Shown here piece after piece: positions 43,196 to 51,327 of a stretch of 64,000 nucleotides of DNA; the stretch's first letter is position 1, and the number at the start of each line of letters is the position of its first letter. Source of the stretch: Streptomyces sp. STR69 (GTDB lineage: Bacteria > Actinomycetota > Actinomycetes > Streptomycetales > Streptomycetaceae); assembly GCF_024519455.1 (NCBI RefSeq), contig NZ_JALJRY010000007.1, positions 1-64,000 of the forward strand, in the 5' to 3' direction. Both the position numbers and the translations under genes were made by a program. The notes under the pieces were generated by a model. That model was not told where the DNA came from, made no database searches, and saw only the letters and a list, made by a program, of their open reading frames with translations.

Positions 43196-46011
43196 GCCGG
43201 GGTCTCCCAGGTGCCGGGCGAGTCGAGGACCCGGTGCGGTGGTCCGGCGGCGACGATGCGGCCCGCCGCCATCACATGGACCACGTCGGCGAGGTCGGCG
43301 ACCAGGTCGAGGTCGTGCTCCACGACGAGCAGGGCGGTGCCCTCCGCGGCCAGCGCCCTCAACACCAGGGTCAGTGCGGCCACTTCGGCGGTGTCGAGTC
43401 CGGCGGCGGGCTCGTCGAGCAGCAGCACGCGCGGGCTGCCCGCGAACGCCCTCGCCAGTTCGACCCGGCGCAGTGTCCCGGTGGACAGCCCGGCGGCGGG
43501 CAGCGACCGCAGCTCCCCGTGGAGCCCGAAGAGCCGCAACGCCCGCTCCACGGCCGCGGGTTCGGCGACCCGCCCTTGCTCGGCCCCCACCCGCACGTTC
43601 TCGGCGACGGTCAACGAGGGGAAGACGGCGAGCTGTTGAAAGGTCCGGGCGACCCCGAGCCGGGTACGGGCGTGCGCGGGCAGCCGAGTGATATCCCGCC
43701 CGCCGAGCCGGACCCGCCCGCGCACGGGCCGCAGGGTCCCGGCCAGACAGTGGAACAGGGTGCTCTTTCCGGCCCCGTTGGGCCCTACGACGGCGGTCAC
43801 TTGCCCCGCCCGTACGACGAGATCGACTCCGTTGAGGGCGGTGAAGGTGCCGTAACTGGCGTACAGGGCATGGGCGGTGAGGAGGGGTGGGACTGGTCTG
43901 AGAGGGGGTGTTCCTTCGGGCCGGTGTGTGGGCTCAAGGGCGCGCCTCCACCCGGCGCCGACGTCGGCCTCCGCTGGGCGCACAACATCCTTGCGGGTGG
44001 CTGCTGTTGAGCCCGCCTCGCCCCGCTGCCCGGGCCCGGCGGTGCGTCCTCGCGGGTCCCGGGCACCGTCGGACACCCGCCCGCCACCGAGCTCCGCGCT
44101 GCGCGCAACACCCGCGTGCCCGGCCGCCGTCGAGCCCATCCGCGTCGGCCTGCCCACCATCCGCAACCTCCGCCGCACCCGCACCCCCAACGGCGTGAGC
44201 CGCGCCCGGTGTCGGGGCCGCAGCCGCTCGACCGCCGTCCGCAGCGCCTCGTACGGACCCCCGGGAAACCGCCCCACGCACACCGCCAGCACCCCGATCA
44301 GTGCCGCCGCCACTCCGCCGCGCGCGCCCGCGTCCAGGCCGACCAGCAGGGCCGCGGCCGTCAGCGCGCCCAGGGTGCTGTCGGCGCCCAGGACGACCAC
44401 CGCGGCGAACCACAGCAGGCCCCGGACGGGGTCGTAGGCCGAAGGGTCGAAGGCGCGCAGGCCCATGCCGAGCATGCCGCCGCCGAGGGCGGCCAGCGCG
44501 GCGCCCGCGACGAAGGCCAGGAGTTTCAGGGACGGGACCCGGACGCCCGCCGCCGACGCGCCCGCCTCGTGGTCGCGCATCGCGGCGAGGGCGCGGCCCG
44601 TGCGGCCCCGGCGCAGGGCGTGGGTGGCCAGCAACGCGCATGCCAGCAGGGCGAGTTCGAGGACGTAGTAGGCGCGGTCCCCGTCGAAGCCGGACGGGCG
44701 GTCCAGCGACAGGCCCGACGTGGCGTACGGCTGGGCGAAGACGAAGCGGCTGACCCCGACGCCGACCGCGAAGGTCGCGAGGGCGAGGGACAGGCCGTGG
44801 CGGCCGATCGCGGGCCAGCCCGTCAGCAGGCCCAGGGGAGCCACCAGGAGCACCGCCACCGTCAGCGCGGCCAGTTCGGGGAGGCGGGGCAGTCCCGGGA
44901 AGCGGCCCGCCGCCAGCAGCGCCGTGAACAGGGCACCCAGGCCCGCGTACGCCGCCTGCCCCAGCGAGAGCTGGCCGCCGCGCCCGGTGACCACCACCAG
45001 GGACAGCAACACCACGCCCAGCGCGGGGACTTGGACCGAGGTGTGCAGGTCCGAGCCGGCGAAGCCGAGGGGGAGCAGGAACAGCACCGCGGCCACGATC
45101 CAGGCACCGGGAGGCGTCGCGACGCGCGCCCTCGTCGTCGTACGAGGGAGCGCGTCCCTCGCACCGAGACCCGGCAGGACCAGCGCCACGGCCAACAGGG
45201 CGACCACGAACAGGTTCGCGCCCACCGCCTGCACCAACTGCCCGCCCCAGCCGGACAGATGGACCCTCGTCAACTGGCTCTGCCCGACCCCGATCCCCAG
45301 CGCCACGACCACGGCGACCGGCAGACTCCGCATCCGCGCGGCCACCGCGACCGCCACCACCTCCATGACGAGCAGGGGCAGGCCGTACGGGTCCAGGCGC
45401 ACGAACGGGGCGAGGAGCACGCCCGTCAGCCCCGCCGTGAAGGACCCGAACGCCCAGCCCGCCGCCGCCACCCGGTCCGCGTCCACCCCGCCCAGCACCG
45501 CGAGCTGCCGGTCGTCCACCACGGCCCGCAGCTCCCGTCCGAACCGCGTCCGGCGAATGACCGCCCCGACGCCCGCCGCGAGCACGAGCACCACCGCCAA
45601 CTGCCCCCAGGGATCGGCCGACACCAGCTCCGGCGCGTCGTCCCGGGCGCCCTGCCCCCACACCAGCGCCGCCCCGCCGACCAGCAGCACGAACACCCCG
45701 ATCGACGCGACCAGGGTCTGCGCCGGATCGCCGCCGAGGGCCGACAACGGTCGGAAGACGAATCGTTCCAGCGCCACCCCGACACCCGGCGCAAGGAACA
45801 GCAGCGTCACCACCGCGCCCAGCCACAGCGGCCAGCCCCACCCCACCACGCACTGCCGCAGGGCATACGCGCACACCATCGCGACCGCGCCGTGCGCGAA
45901 GTTGAGCACGCCGGTCGCCCGGTACGTCACGATCAGGCCGATCCCGGTGAGCGCGGCGGCGCTGCCGACGGACAGGCCGGCGAGGGTGAGGTCGTAGCTC
46001 AGCGAGGACAT
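43192..46011 (-). CDS. LivH-LivM-LivG triple fusion (ABC permease and ATPase)
   Basis: A single 939-residue polypeptide containing three normally separate subunits. Residues 1-285 are a LivH-type permease (GLSVGSAAALTGIGLIVTYRATGVLNFAHG). Residues about 300-600 are a LivM-type permease (GRGGQLSLGQAAYAGLGALF). A low-complexity linker of about 100 residues follows. Residues about 708-939 are a LivG-type ATPase with Walker A GPNGAGKST (743-751), signature-like LSTGT (842-846), Walker B RVLLLDEP and VEHD with the H-loop His. With LivF it makes a complete importer core. The ATG overlaps the upstream stop as TGATG. The middle is open without frameshift. Confidence 0.92.
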   Translation of the reverse strand: MSSLSYDLTLAGLSVGSAAALTGIGLIVTYRATGVLNFAHGAVAMVCAYALRQCVVGWGWPLWLGAVVTLLFLAPGVGVALERFVFRPLSALGGDPAQTLVASIGVFVLLVGGAALVWGQGARDDAPELVSADPWGQLAVVLVLAAGVGAVIRRTRFGRELRAVVDDRQLAVLGGVDADRVAAAGWAFGSFTAGLTGVLLAPFVRLDPYGLPLLVMEVVAVAVAARMRSLPVAVVVALGIGVGQSQLTRVHLSGWGGQLVQAVGANLFVVALLAVALVLPGLGARDALPRTTTRARVATPPGAWIVAAVLFLLPLGFAGSDLHTSVQVPALGVVLLSLVVVTGRGGQLSLGQAAYAGLGALFTALLAAGRFPGLPRLPELAALTVAVLLVAPLGLLTGWPAIGRHGLSLALATFAVGVGVSRFVFAQPYATSGLSLDRPSGFDGDRAYYVLELALLACALLATHALRRGRTGRALAAMRDHEAGASAAGVRVPSLKLLAFVAGAALAALGGGMLGMGLRAFDPSAYDPVRGLLWFAAVVVLGADSTLGALTAAALLVGLDAGARGGVAAALIGVLAVCVGRFPGGPYEALRTAVERLRPRHRARLTPLGVRVRRRLRMVGRPTRMGSTAAGHAGVARSAELGGGRVSDGARDPRGRTAGPGQRGEAGSTAATRKDVVRPAEADVGAGWRRALEPTHRPEGTPPLRPVPPLLTAHALYASYGTFTALNGVDLVVRAGQVTAVVGPNGAGKSTLFHCLAGTLRPVRGRVRLGGRDITRLPAHARTRLGVARTFQQLAVFPSLTVAENVRVGAEQGRVAEPAAVERALRLFGLHGELRSLPAAGLSTGTLRRVELARAFAGSPRVLLLDEPAAGLDTAEVAALTLVLRALAAEGTALLVVEHDLDLVADLADVVHVMAAGRIVAAGPPHRVLDSPGTWETPA

Positions 46012-46487
46012 CAGTCGTCGGCTTCGGCGGGCTCGCAGATCGGGCAGGGGCTCAACTCGCCGTTCGCCACGAGCTTCGAGTCCACCGGTACCGCCTCCGC
46101 CTTCCCGGCGACCAACGGGCAGTCCGCGCGGTGCCACAACGTGCCGCCGGGCACCATCAACAGGTCTCCGCTGACCGCCAGGGGCGCCGCGGCGACCTCT
46201 GCCGACTCCTCGGCGTCGTCGGCTCCGGCGGCCACGAGAAGGGCGTACAGCTCCTCCACGCGCGCGGTGGCGAGGGCGCCGCGGCCGTGGGTGAGCAGGA
46301 CCGCACCCGCGACGATCAGGGCGGCGCCGGGGATCGTGCAGGAGGCCAGGTAGGGGAGTTGGCGTTCGGCGTAGCGCTCGCCGGAGACGCCGTACCAGCC
46401 GAGCACGCACAGCACCGCACCGGCGGCGAGCGCGGCCCAGCCGGCCCACAGGACGGGACGCACGGTCCGCAGTCGGGCTGTCCGCAT
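46011..46487 (-). CDS. Two-helix membrane protein with Cys pairs, leading the Liv-type operon
   Basis: A 158-residue protein. Two hydrophobic helices (VLWAGWAALAAGAVLCVLGWY and TIPGAALIVAGAVLLTH) are followed by a soluble C-terminal domain holding HRADCPLVAG and LSPCPICEP, a His/Cys arrangement that may bind metal or form disulfides. I do not recognise a family. It overlaps the LivHMG fusion start and is the first gene of that operon, so a regulatory or assembly role in the transporter is likely but inferred. Confidence 0.75.
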   Translation of the reverse strand: MRTARLRTVRPVLWAGWAALAAGAVLCVLGWYGVSGERYAERQLPYLASCTIPGAALIVAGAVLLTHGRGALATARVEELYALLVAAGADDAEESAEVAAAPLAVSGDLLMVPGGTLWHRADCPLVAGKAEAVPVDSKLVANGELSPCPICEPAEADD

Positions 46488-46600
46488 TTACGGCTCCCAC
46501 ATGTCATGTGTCTGTCCATGCCGGCCAATGGCTTGCACTATGCCTTCTGACACCCGACCTGAAAACACCGGGCGCGCACGGCCCGGACCGACACCCGGTG

Positions 46601-47176
46601 GTGAGCCAGATGGTTCTCGGGAGCGACCTCAGGCGAAGGAACGCGAGGGATGCAAGGCGACGGCGGGGCACGGTAGTCACGGCCGCCGCCCTGCTGCTCG
46701 TGCTCGGCCCGGCCCTGGCGGCCTGCAGCGACGACAGCGGGGGCGGCAGCGGCGCGCCACCGCCCACCCCGTCCGTCGAGCGGACGACGAGCGCACCGGC
46801 GACCGCGCCCGCCGACCCGGCCGCCGCCACGACCCAGATCAAGGCCAACTGGAAGAAGTTCTTCGACCCGGCCGGCTCCACCCAGGACAAACAGGCCGTC
46901 CTGGAGAACGGCGACAAGATGGGCCCGGTCCTGAAGGCGTTCAACGGCGACAAACGCGGCGGACAGGTCCAGGCGGAGGTCACCAAGGTCGTGTTCACCA
47001 AGGCGGACAAGGCGACCGTCACCTACACGCTGACCCTCAACGGTGCCACCGCCCTGCCGGACGCCTCCGGGACCTCCGTCGAGCAGGGCGGCACCTGGAA
47101 GGTGTCCGTCAACACCCTGTGCGCGCTGGTGGCGTTGAGCGGCGATGCCTCGCCGTCGCCCGGGTCGGGCTGCTGA
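46601..47176 (+). CDS. Putative lipoprotein upstream of the binding protein
   Basis: A protein of about 191 residues with a basic N-region (RRRNARDARRRRG), hydrophobic core (TVVTAAALLLVLGPAL) and lipobox LAAC, so probably a lipoprotein. After a Pro/Thr/Ala linker comes a soluble domain of about 100 residues (ATTQIKANWKKFFDPAGSTQDKQAVLENGDKMGPVLKAF, then VTYTLTLNGATALPDASG) that resembles small NTF2-like/DUF domains. It is divergent from the Liv-type operon and overlaps the substrate-binding-protein gene by 32 bases. Start uncertain: GTG 46601 or ATG 46610. Confidence 0.72.
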   Translation: MSQMVLGSDLRRRNARDARRRRGTVVTAAALLLVLGPALAACSDDSGGGSGAPPPTPSVERTTSAPATAPADPAAATTQIKANWKKFFDPAGSTQDKQAVLENGDKMGPVLKAFNGDKRGGQVQAEVTKVVFTKADKATVTYTLTLNGATALPDASGTSVEQGGTWKVSVNTLCALVALSGDASPSPGSGC

Positions 47177-48443
47177 GGCCGCTGCCGCGGTGCTGCTGCT
47201 CCTCCTCGGGGGCACGGCCTGCGGCAGCCGTCTCCCGGAGAGCGACTTCGAGCACGGCGACACCCGTACGCCCGCGCCGAGCACCGGCACGCCGATCCGG
47301 GTCGGCATCATCACCAGCGCGACCAGCCCGGTCGGCGGCGACACCTTCACCGGCCCCCGCGACGGCGCCGAGGCGTACTTCGGCCGCGTCAACGCGGGCG
47401 GGGGCATCGCCGGTCGCCGGGTCGAGGTGCGGCTGTGCGACGACGGCGGCAGCGGGGTCGGCAACAACACATGCGTGCACCAACTGGTCGACGAGGACAA
47501 GGTCGTCGCCCTGGTCGCCACCACCGTCCTCGACTACGCGGGCGCCTCCCGTGTCTCCCACGCGCGCGTGCCCGACATCGGCGGCCAGCCCATCGGCGCC
47601 GCCTACGACACCTGGCCGCACCTGTACGGCATCTACGGCAGCCTCGCACCCCGCGCGGGCGCCCCGGGCTGGGGCGGCAAGCTGTACGGCGGCACGGAGG
47701 TCTACCGGTACTTCAAGCAGCGCCAGGGCGCACGGACCGCCGCCGTCGTGTCGTACAACCAGGCCGCGTCCGCCGCCTATGCCCGGCTCGTCGAACAGGG
47801 GCTGAAGGCCGAGGGCTACAAAGTCGTCCCCGAACAGGTCGACTTCGCGCTGCCCAACTTCCGTGCCGCCGCGGCCGACCTGAAGCAGCAGGGCGCCGAC
47901 CTCGTCTTCGACGCCCTCGACACGCACGGGAACGCCCAGTTGTGCGCGGCGATGGACCAGGTCGGCGCGAGCGTCGTCGCCAAGGTGACGAACGTACAGA
48001 ACTGGACATCCACCGTCCCGGAGGACTACAAGAACTCCCCGCGCTGCCGCAACGCCCTGTGGGCGACCGGGTCCAGCCGTGACTTCGACGACGTGTCGCA
48101 GCCCGCCGTAAAGGAGTTCCGGGAGGCGACCAAGGGGCTGAAGACGCATTCCCAGTGGCAGTTGGAGGGGTGGGCGGCGGCGATGTGGTTCACGGACGCG
48201 GCGAAGGCGTGCGCGAAAACGGGCGTCACGCGCGCGTGCGTCGACGACTTCATGAACCGGAGCGAGCACTACACCGCCGACGGCCTGCTGGTTCCCGTCT
48301 CCTTCGAGCGGCTCGCCGAACCGCCGAGGACGCGCAGGACCTGTCTGTCGGTCGCCCGCTGGCAGGACGGCAAGGGGTGGATCCCGCAGGGGGACATGAA
48401 CAGCACCTGTTTCGAAGTGCCGCAACTCCCGTACAGCCCTTGA
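47145..48443 (+). CDS. ABC transporter substrate-binding lipoprotein (Leu/Ile/Val-binding type)
   Basis: A 432-residue protein. The N-terminus has an Arg-rich region, hydrophobic core AAAAVLLLLLGG and lipobox TAC (Cys about 26). The mature part is a type-I periplasmic-binding fold of the Peripla_BP_6 class: IRVGIITSATSPVGGDTFTGPRDGAEAYFGRVNAGGGIAGRRVEVRLCDDG, typical of branched-chain amino-acid or amide receptors. It should supply solute to the divergent LivHMG-LivF importer, which otherwise has no binding protein. The ATG start lies inside the preceding gene (32-base overlap). The mature protein contains several Cys, possibly disulfides. Confidence 0.9.
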   Translation: MPRRRPGRAAEAAAAVLLLLLGGTACGSRLPESDFEHGDTRTPAPSTGTPIRVGIITSATSPVGGDTFTGPRDGAEAYFGRVNAGGGIAGRRVEVRLCDDGGSGVGNNTCVHQLVDEDKVVALVATTVLDYAGASRVSHARVPDIGGQPIGAAYDTWPHLYGIYGSLAPRAGAPGWGGKLYGGTEVYRYFKQRQGARTAAVVSYNQAASAAYARLVEQGLKAEGYKVVPEQVDFALPNFRAAAADLKQQGADLVFDALDTHGNAQLCAAMDQVGASVVAKVTNVQNWTSTVPEDYKNSPRCRNALWATGSSRDFDDVSQPAVKEFREATKGLKTHSQWQLEGWAAAMWFTDAAKACAKTGVTRACVDDFMNRSEHYTADGLLVPVSFERLAEPPRTRRTCLSVARWQDGKGWIPQGDMNSTCFEVPQLPYSP

Positions 48444-48470
48444 TAACTGCCCTACTGCCCTTGATACAGA
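48436..48470 (+). promoter_or_regulatory. Direct-repeat promoter of the WYL regulator gene
   Basis: GCCCTTGATA occurs at 48436-48445 and 48457-48466, 21 bases apart (two helical turns). It doubles as a promoter: TTGATA (48440-48445) and TACAGA (48465-48470), 8 bases before the ATG, predicting a leaderless mRNA. Confidence 0.55.
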
Positions 48471-48478
48471 CTTCGACC

Positions 48479-49480
48479 ATGTTGGAGACCTCGGCACGAC
48501 TCCTGCGGCTGCTCTCGCTGCTCCAGGCCCACCGCGAGTGGTCCGGCGCCGACCTGGCCGACCGGCTCGGGGTCACCCCGCGCACCGTGCGCCGGGACGT
48601 CGACCGACTGCGCGAGCTGGGCTACCCCGTCAACGCCAGTCCCGGCACGGGCGGCGGCTACCAGCTGGGCGCGGGCGCAGAGTTGCCGCCGCTGCTGCTG
48701 GACGACGACGAGGCGGTCGCCGTGGCGGTCGGCCTGCGCACCGCCGCCGGGCAGGGCATCGAGGGCATCGGCGAGACCTCCGTACGCGCCCTCACCAAGC
48801 TGGAACAGGTCCTCCCGAACCGGCTGCGCCGCCGGGTGGGCGCCCTCAACGCGTTCACCGTGCCGATGCTGCACAACACCCTGCCGTCCGCCGTCGACCC
48901 CGCCGTACTGACCGAGCTGGCCGCCCTGTGCCGGGACGCCGAGCGGCTGCGCTTCGACTACGAGAGCCACGACGGCGCCCCCCCCCGCCGTACCGTCGAA
49001 CCGCACCGCCTGGTGTGCACCGAGCGCCGCTGGTACCTGGTCGCCTGGGACCTGGACCGCGAGGACTGGCGCACCTTCCGCGTCGACCGCGTCACGCCCA
49101 GACCGCCGCACGGGCCGCGCTTCACCCCGCGCGAACCACCGGCCGAGGACCTCGCCGCGTACGTGTCGAAAGGGGTCTCCACGCGCGCGTACGCCTCGCA
49201 GGCCGTTGTCCGGCTGCTCGTGCCCCTGGAGCGGGCCGCCGAGCGGATCTCACCGTCCGCCGGGACGCTGGAGGCGGACGGGCCGGACGCCTGTCTGCTG
49301 CGGACCGGGGCGCCGAACCTCGATGTGATGGTGATCCATGTGGTGATGATGGGCTTCGAGTTCGAGGTCCTGGAGCCGGTCGAGCTGACCGGGGCGATCA
49401 GGACGGCGCGGGACCGGCTGTCCCGTGCGCTGGACCGGGACGGCCCGGGGCCGCACAGCGATTCTGTGCCGGAACGGTGA
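48479..49480 (+). CDS. WYL-domain transcriptional regulator (YafY type)
   Basis: A 333-residue regulator. The N-terminal DeoR-like HTH (residues 1-60) reads LLRLLSLLQAHREWSGADLADRLGVTPRTVRRDVDRLRELGY. The WYL domain follows (about 140-215) with RLVCTERRWYLVAWDLDREDWRTFRVDR, and a WCX-type C-terminal region ends the protein. WYL domains bind ligands such as nucleic-acid fragments or cyclic nucleotides. No ribosome-binding site precedes the ATG, so it is probably translated leaderless from the promoter at 48440-48470. Target genes are unknown; the binding-protein gene just upstream ends 35 bases before. Confidence 0.9.
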   Translation: MLETSARLLRLLSLLQAHREWSGADLADRLGVTPRTVRRDVDRLRELGYPVNASPGTGGGYQLGAGAELPPLLLDDDEAVAVAVGLRTAAGQGIEGIGETSVRALTKLEQVLPNRLRRRVGALNAFTVPMLHNTLPSAVDPAVLTELAALCRDAERLRFDYESHDGAPPRRTVEPHRLVCTERRWYLVAWDLDREDWRTFRVDRVTPRPPHGPRFTPREPPAEDLAAYVSKGVSTRAYASQAVVRLLVPLERAAERISPSAGTLEADGPDACLLRTGAPNLDVMVIHVVMMGFEFEVLEPVELTGAIRTARDRLSRALDRDGPGPHSDSVPER

Positions 49481-49729
49481 AACTCTTATGCTGCGTCAGC
49501 TCCCGCCGTACGGCACGGAATCGGAATGGAATGGGGCGCCCGGCCGGTTCTCGCGGAACTTTCCGCCGGGCTATTCGACGGGCCGGACCGACAGGCGGGA
49601 ATTACGTTCGAATGCCCGCGTAAGGCGTACGGAACCGCTCATACGTGTGAGACGGTCGGAACAAAACACACGTCCTGATCCTGTGACAGAAGTGTGACCG
49701 GAGAGGGTCGTGGAGAGCGGGAGAGGGGC

Positions 49730-49735
49730 TAGCGT
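49730..49735 (+). promoter_or_regulatory. Probable -10 element (TAGCGT) for the I78-like gene
   Basis: TAGCGT lies 7 bases before the ATG at 49743, the distance expected for a leaderless transcript. No clear -35 is seen. The rest of the 262-base gap from 49481 shows no supported gene. Confidence 0.4.
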
Positions 49736-49742
49736 GGCGGGC

Positions 49743-49958
49743 ATGGCACCCATTCCGACTCCACCGGCGAAGCCCCAGGACAGCCCCGACACCTACGTCG
49801 GCCTCGACGCGCCGGAGGCCGAGCGGCTCGCGCGGGAACGGGGGTGGTCGACCGTGCGGTCGCTGCCGCCGGGGGCGATCATCACCATGGAGTACCGCGA
49901 GGGCCGGCTCAACTTCGAGGTCAAGGACGGCACGGTGGCGCGCGCCTGGAAAGGCTGA
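49743..49958 (+). CDS. I78-family peptidase inhibitor-like small protein
   Basis: A 71-residue protein with the I78 inhibitor pattern: TYVGLDAPEAERLARERGWSTVRSLPPGAIITMEYREGRLNFEVKDGTVARAWKG. It has the central GW and conserved EYR-GRLNFEVKDG. I78 family members inhibit subtilisin-like or other proteases; no signal peptide is visible, so it may act inside the cell or have a different target. ATG 49743 is supported by the -10 placement; GTG 49734 would add three residues. A terminator follows at 49970. Confidence 0.82.
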   Translation: MAPIPTPPAKPQDSPDTYVGLDAPEAERLARERGWSTVRSLPPGAIITMEYREGRLNFEVKDGTVARAWKG

Positions 49959-49969
49959 ACGCGCACGTC

Positions 49970-50009
49970 ACGAAGGCCCCGGTTCCGCAGGAGGAACCGG
50001 GGCCTTCGT
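49970..50009. terminator. Bidirectional hairpin terminator
   Basis: A 17-bp perfect stem (49970-49986 with 49993-50009) and 6-base loop between the I78-like gene and the convergent PAP2 gene. Confidence 0.9.
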
Positions 50010-50053
50010 CATGCGGGGATGGGTTGTGCGTACCGGCCCCGCGGTTCGGTGGG

Positions 50054-51091
50054 TCAGCCGCCCGCCGCCGGACGGGCCGTCGCCGAGGCGGTGCCACGTG
50101 CCACCCGCTCCGGATGCGGCGGTCGGCGGCTGCCGATCGGGGTGACCGGGGTGCGCTCCGAGCGGGTCGTGTGCGGGCTCGGAGCGAGATGGGCGGGAGG
50201 CCGCGCCGAACGGCTCGCGGTGACCGTCTCGCGGGCCGCCGGGACCTCGTCGCCCGAGGTGGAGGTGCGCGGCTTGAGCAGCACGGGCGCGGTGACCGGG
50301 GACGTCGGCACGGGGGCCGGCGCCGTACCGCCGCGGCGGGCGCGCCAACGGTCGCGGGAGTCGAAGATGCGGGTCTCGGCCAGCGCGATCAGCGGCTCGC
50401 ACCACGGGAGGGCGAGCAGCACCAGCAGACCGGCGGCCCAGCCGAGCAGCACGTCGCTCAGCCAGTGGGTACCGAGGTAGACCGTGGCGAGACCGACGCC
50501 GAGCGAGGTCACGGCGGACGCGGCGGACAACCAGCGGCGGGCTCGTGGCGTGGAGGCCAGATACGCCAGAATCCCCCAGGTCACGACCGCGTTGGCGGTG
50601 TGGCCGCTGGGAAATATATCGCCGCCGAGACCCATCTCGTTCGAGCCGATGACGGTGGCGTAGTGCGGGCCGAGGCGGCCCATGCCGAGCTTGGCGGCGC
50701 CGACCGTGATGTTCAGCAACAGCAGCAGGGTGCCCAGGGTCAGCAGCGGGCGCAGTGTGTGCTGCCGCCACGAGCGCCAGCCCAGCCAGGCCGCGACCAT
50801 CACCGCGGTCGGGCCGCGCTGGCCCAGCACCACGTAGTAGTCGACGAACCAGTGGATGCCGGCCCATTGCTGGTACGGCCGGAAGAACATGACCTGCCAG
50901 TCGAACCGGACCAGCCAGGACGTGGTCACGACGAGCCATACGATCGCCAGATAGAAGGCCAGGGTCGCGGCAAACAGCACGACCCTGTGCCGGCTCATCT
51001 TCGGCACATCGATGTTGGCCGGCCGTTCGGGTTCACGGTCCAGCCTCGCGAACACCCGGTCCAGACGGGTGAGGTTTCGTTCGGTACGCAC
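50054..51091 (-). CDS. PAP2-family membrane phosphatase
   Basis: A 345-residue integral membrane protein of the PAP2 superfamily. The phosphatase motifs are complete: K134-to-RLGP (motif I, 134-142), PSGHT (161-165) and the C-terminal motif with His209 in YLGTHWLSD. The helices and active-site position suggest removal of phosphate from a lipid pyrophosphate or phosphatidate at the outer face. A disordered Pro/Ser/Thr/Arg-rich cytoplasmic tail of about 90 residues is unusual for the family. GTG start. Confidence 0.88.
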   Translation of the reverse strand: MRTERNLTRLDRVFARLDREPERPANIDVPKMSRHRVVLFAATLAFYLAIVWLVVTTSWLVRFDWQVMFFRPYQQWAGIHWFVDYYVVLGQRGPTAVMVAAWLGWRSWRQHTLRPLLTLGTLLLLLNITVGAAKLGMGRLGPHYATVIGSNEMGLGGDIFPSGHTANAVVTWGILAYLASTPRARRWLSAASAVTSLGVGLATVYLGTHWLSDVLLGWAAGLLVLLALPWCEPLIALAETRIFDSRDRWRARRGGTAPAPVPTSPVTAPVLLKPRTSTSGDEVPAARETVTASRSARPPAHLAPSPHTTRSERTPVTPIGSRRPPHPERVARGTASATARPAAGG

Positions 51092-51327
51092 TCAATCGAC
51101 GTTACAGCGAGTGAGTGTGGATCCCCGTCGAATCAGCGGCTTTGTGATGACGATGTGATGTGGGAAAGCTCTCAGGAGCAGGTTTATTTCCGAGGATTCC
51201 GCAATCCCCGATGGCTCCGTCCTTCAATTCCTTTGATCATGTCGGCCCCAGTTTTATGGCACTTATTAATCAGTTCACCAAATGCTGGGGTGAAATTAGC
51301 CGGGCGCTCACCGCTGCCCGGAGTGGA

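Noticed and set aside
44116..46353. Long plus-strand frame opposite the LivHMG fusion
   Set aside because: Extreme Arg/Gln/Pro/His content and no family signature; the minus strand has recognisable transporter domains.
49494..49697. Possible 67-codon gene between the WYL and I78-like genes
   Set aside because: The first 30 codons have typical GC-rich third positions, but the remainder contains TTA, ATA and AGA and loses the bias; no ribosome-binding site. It could be a decaying or regulatory segment.
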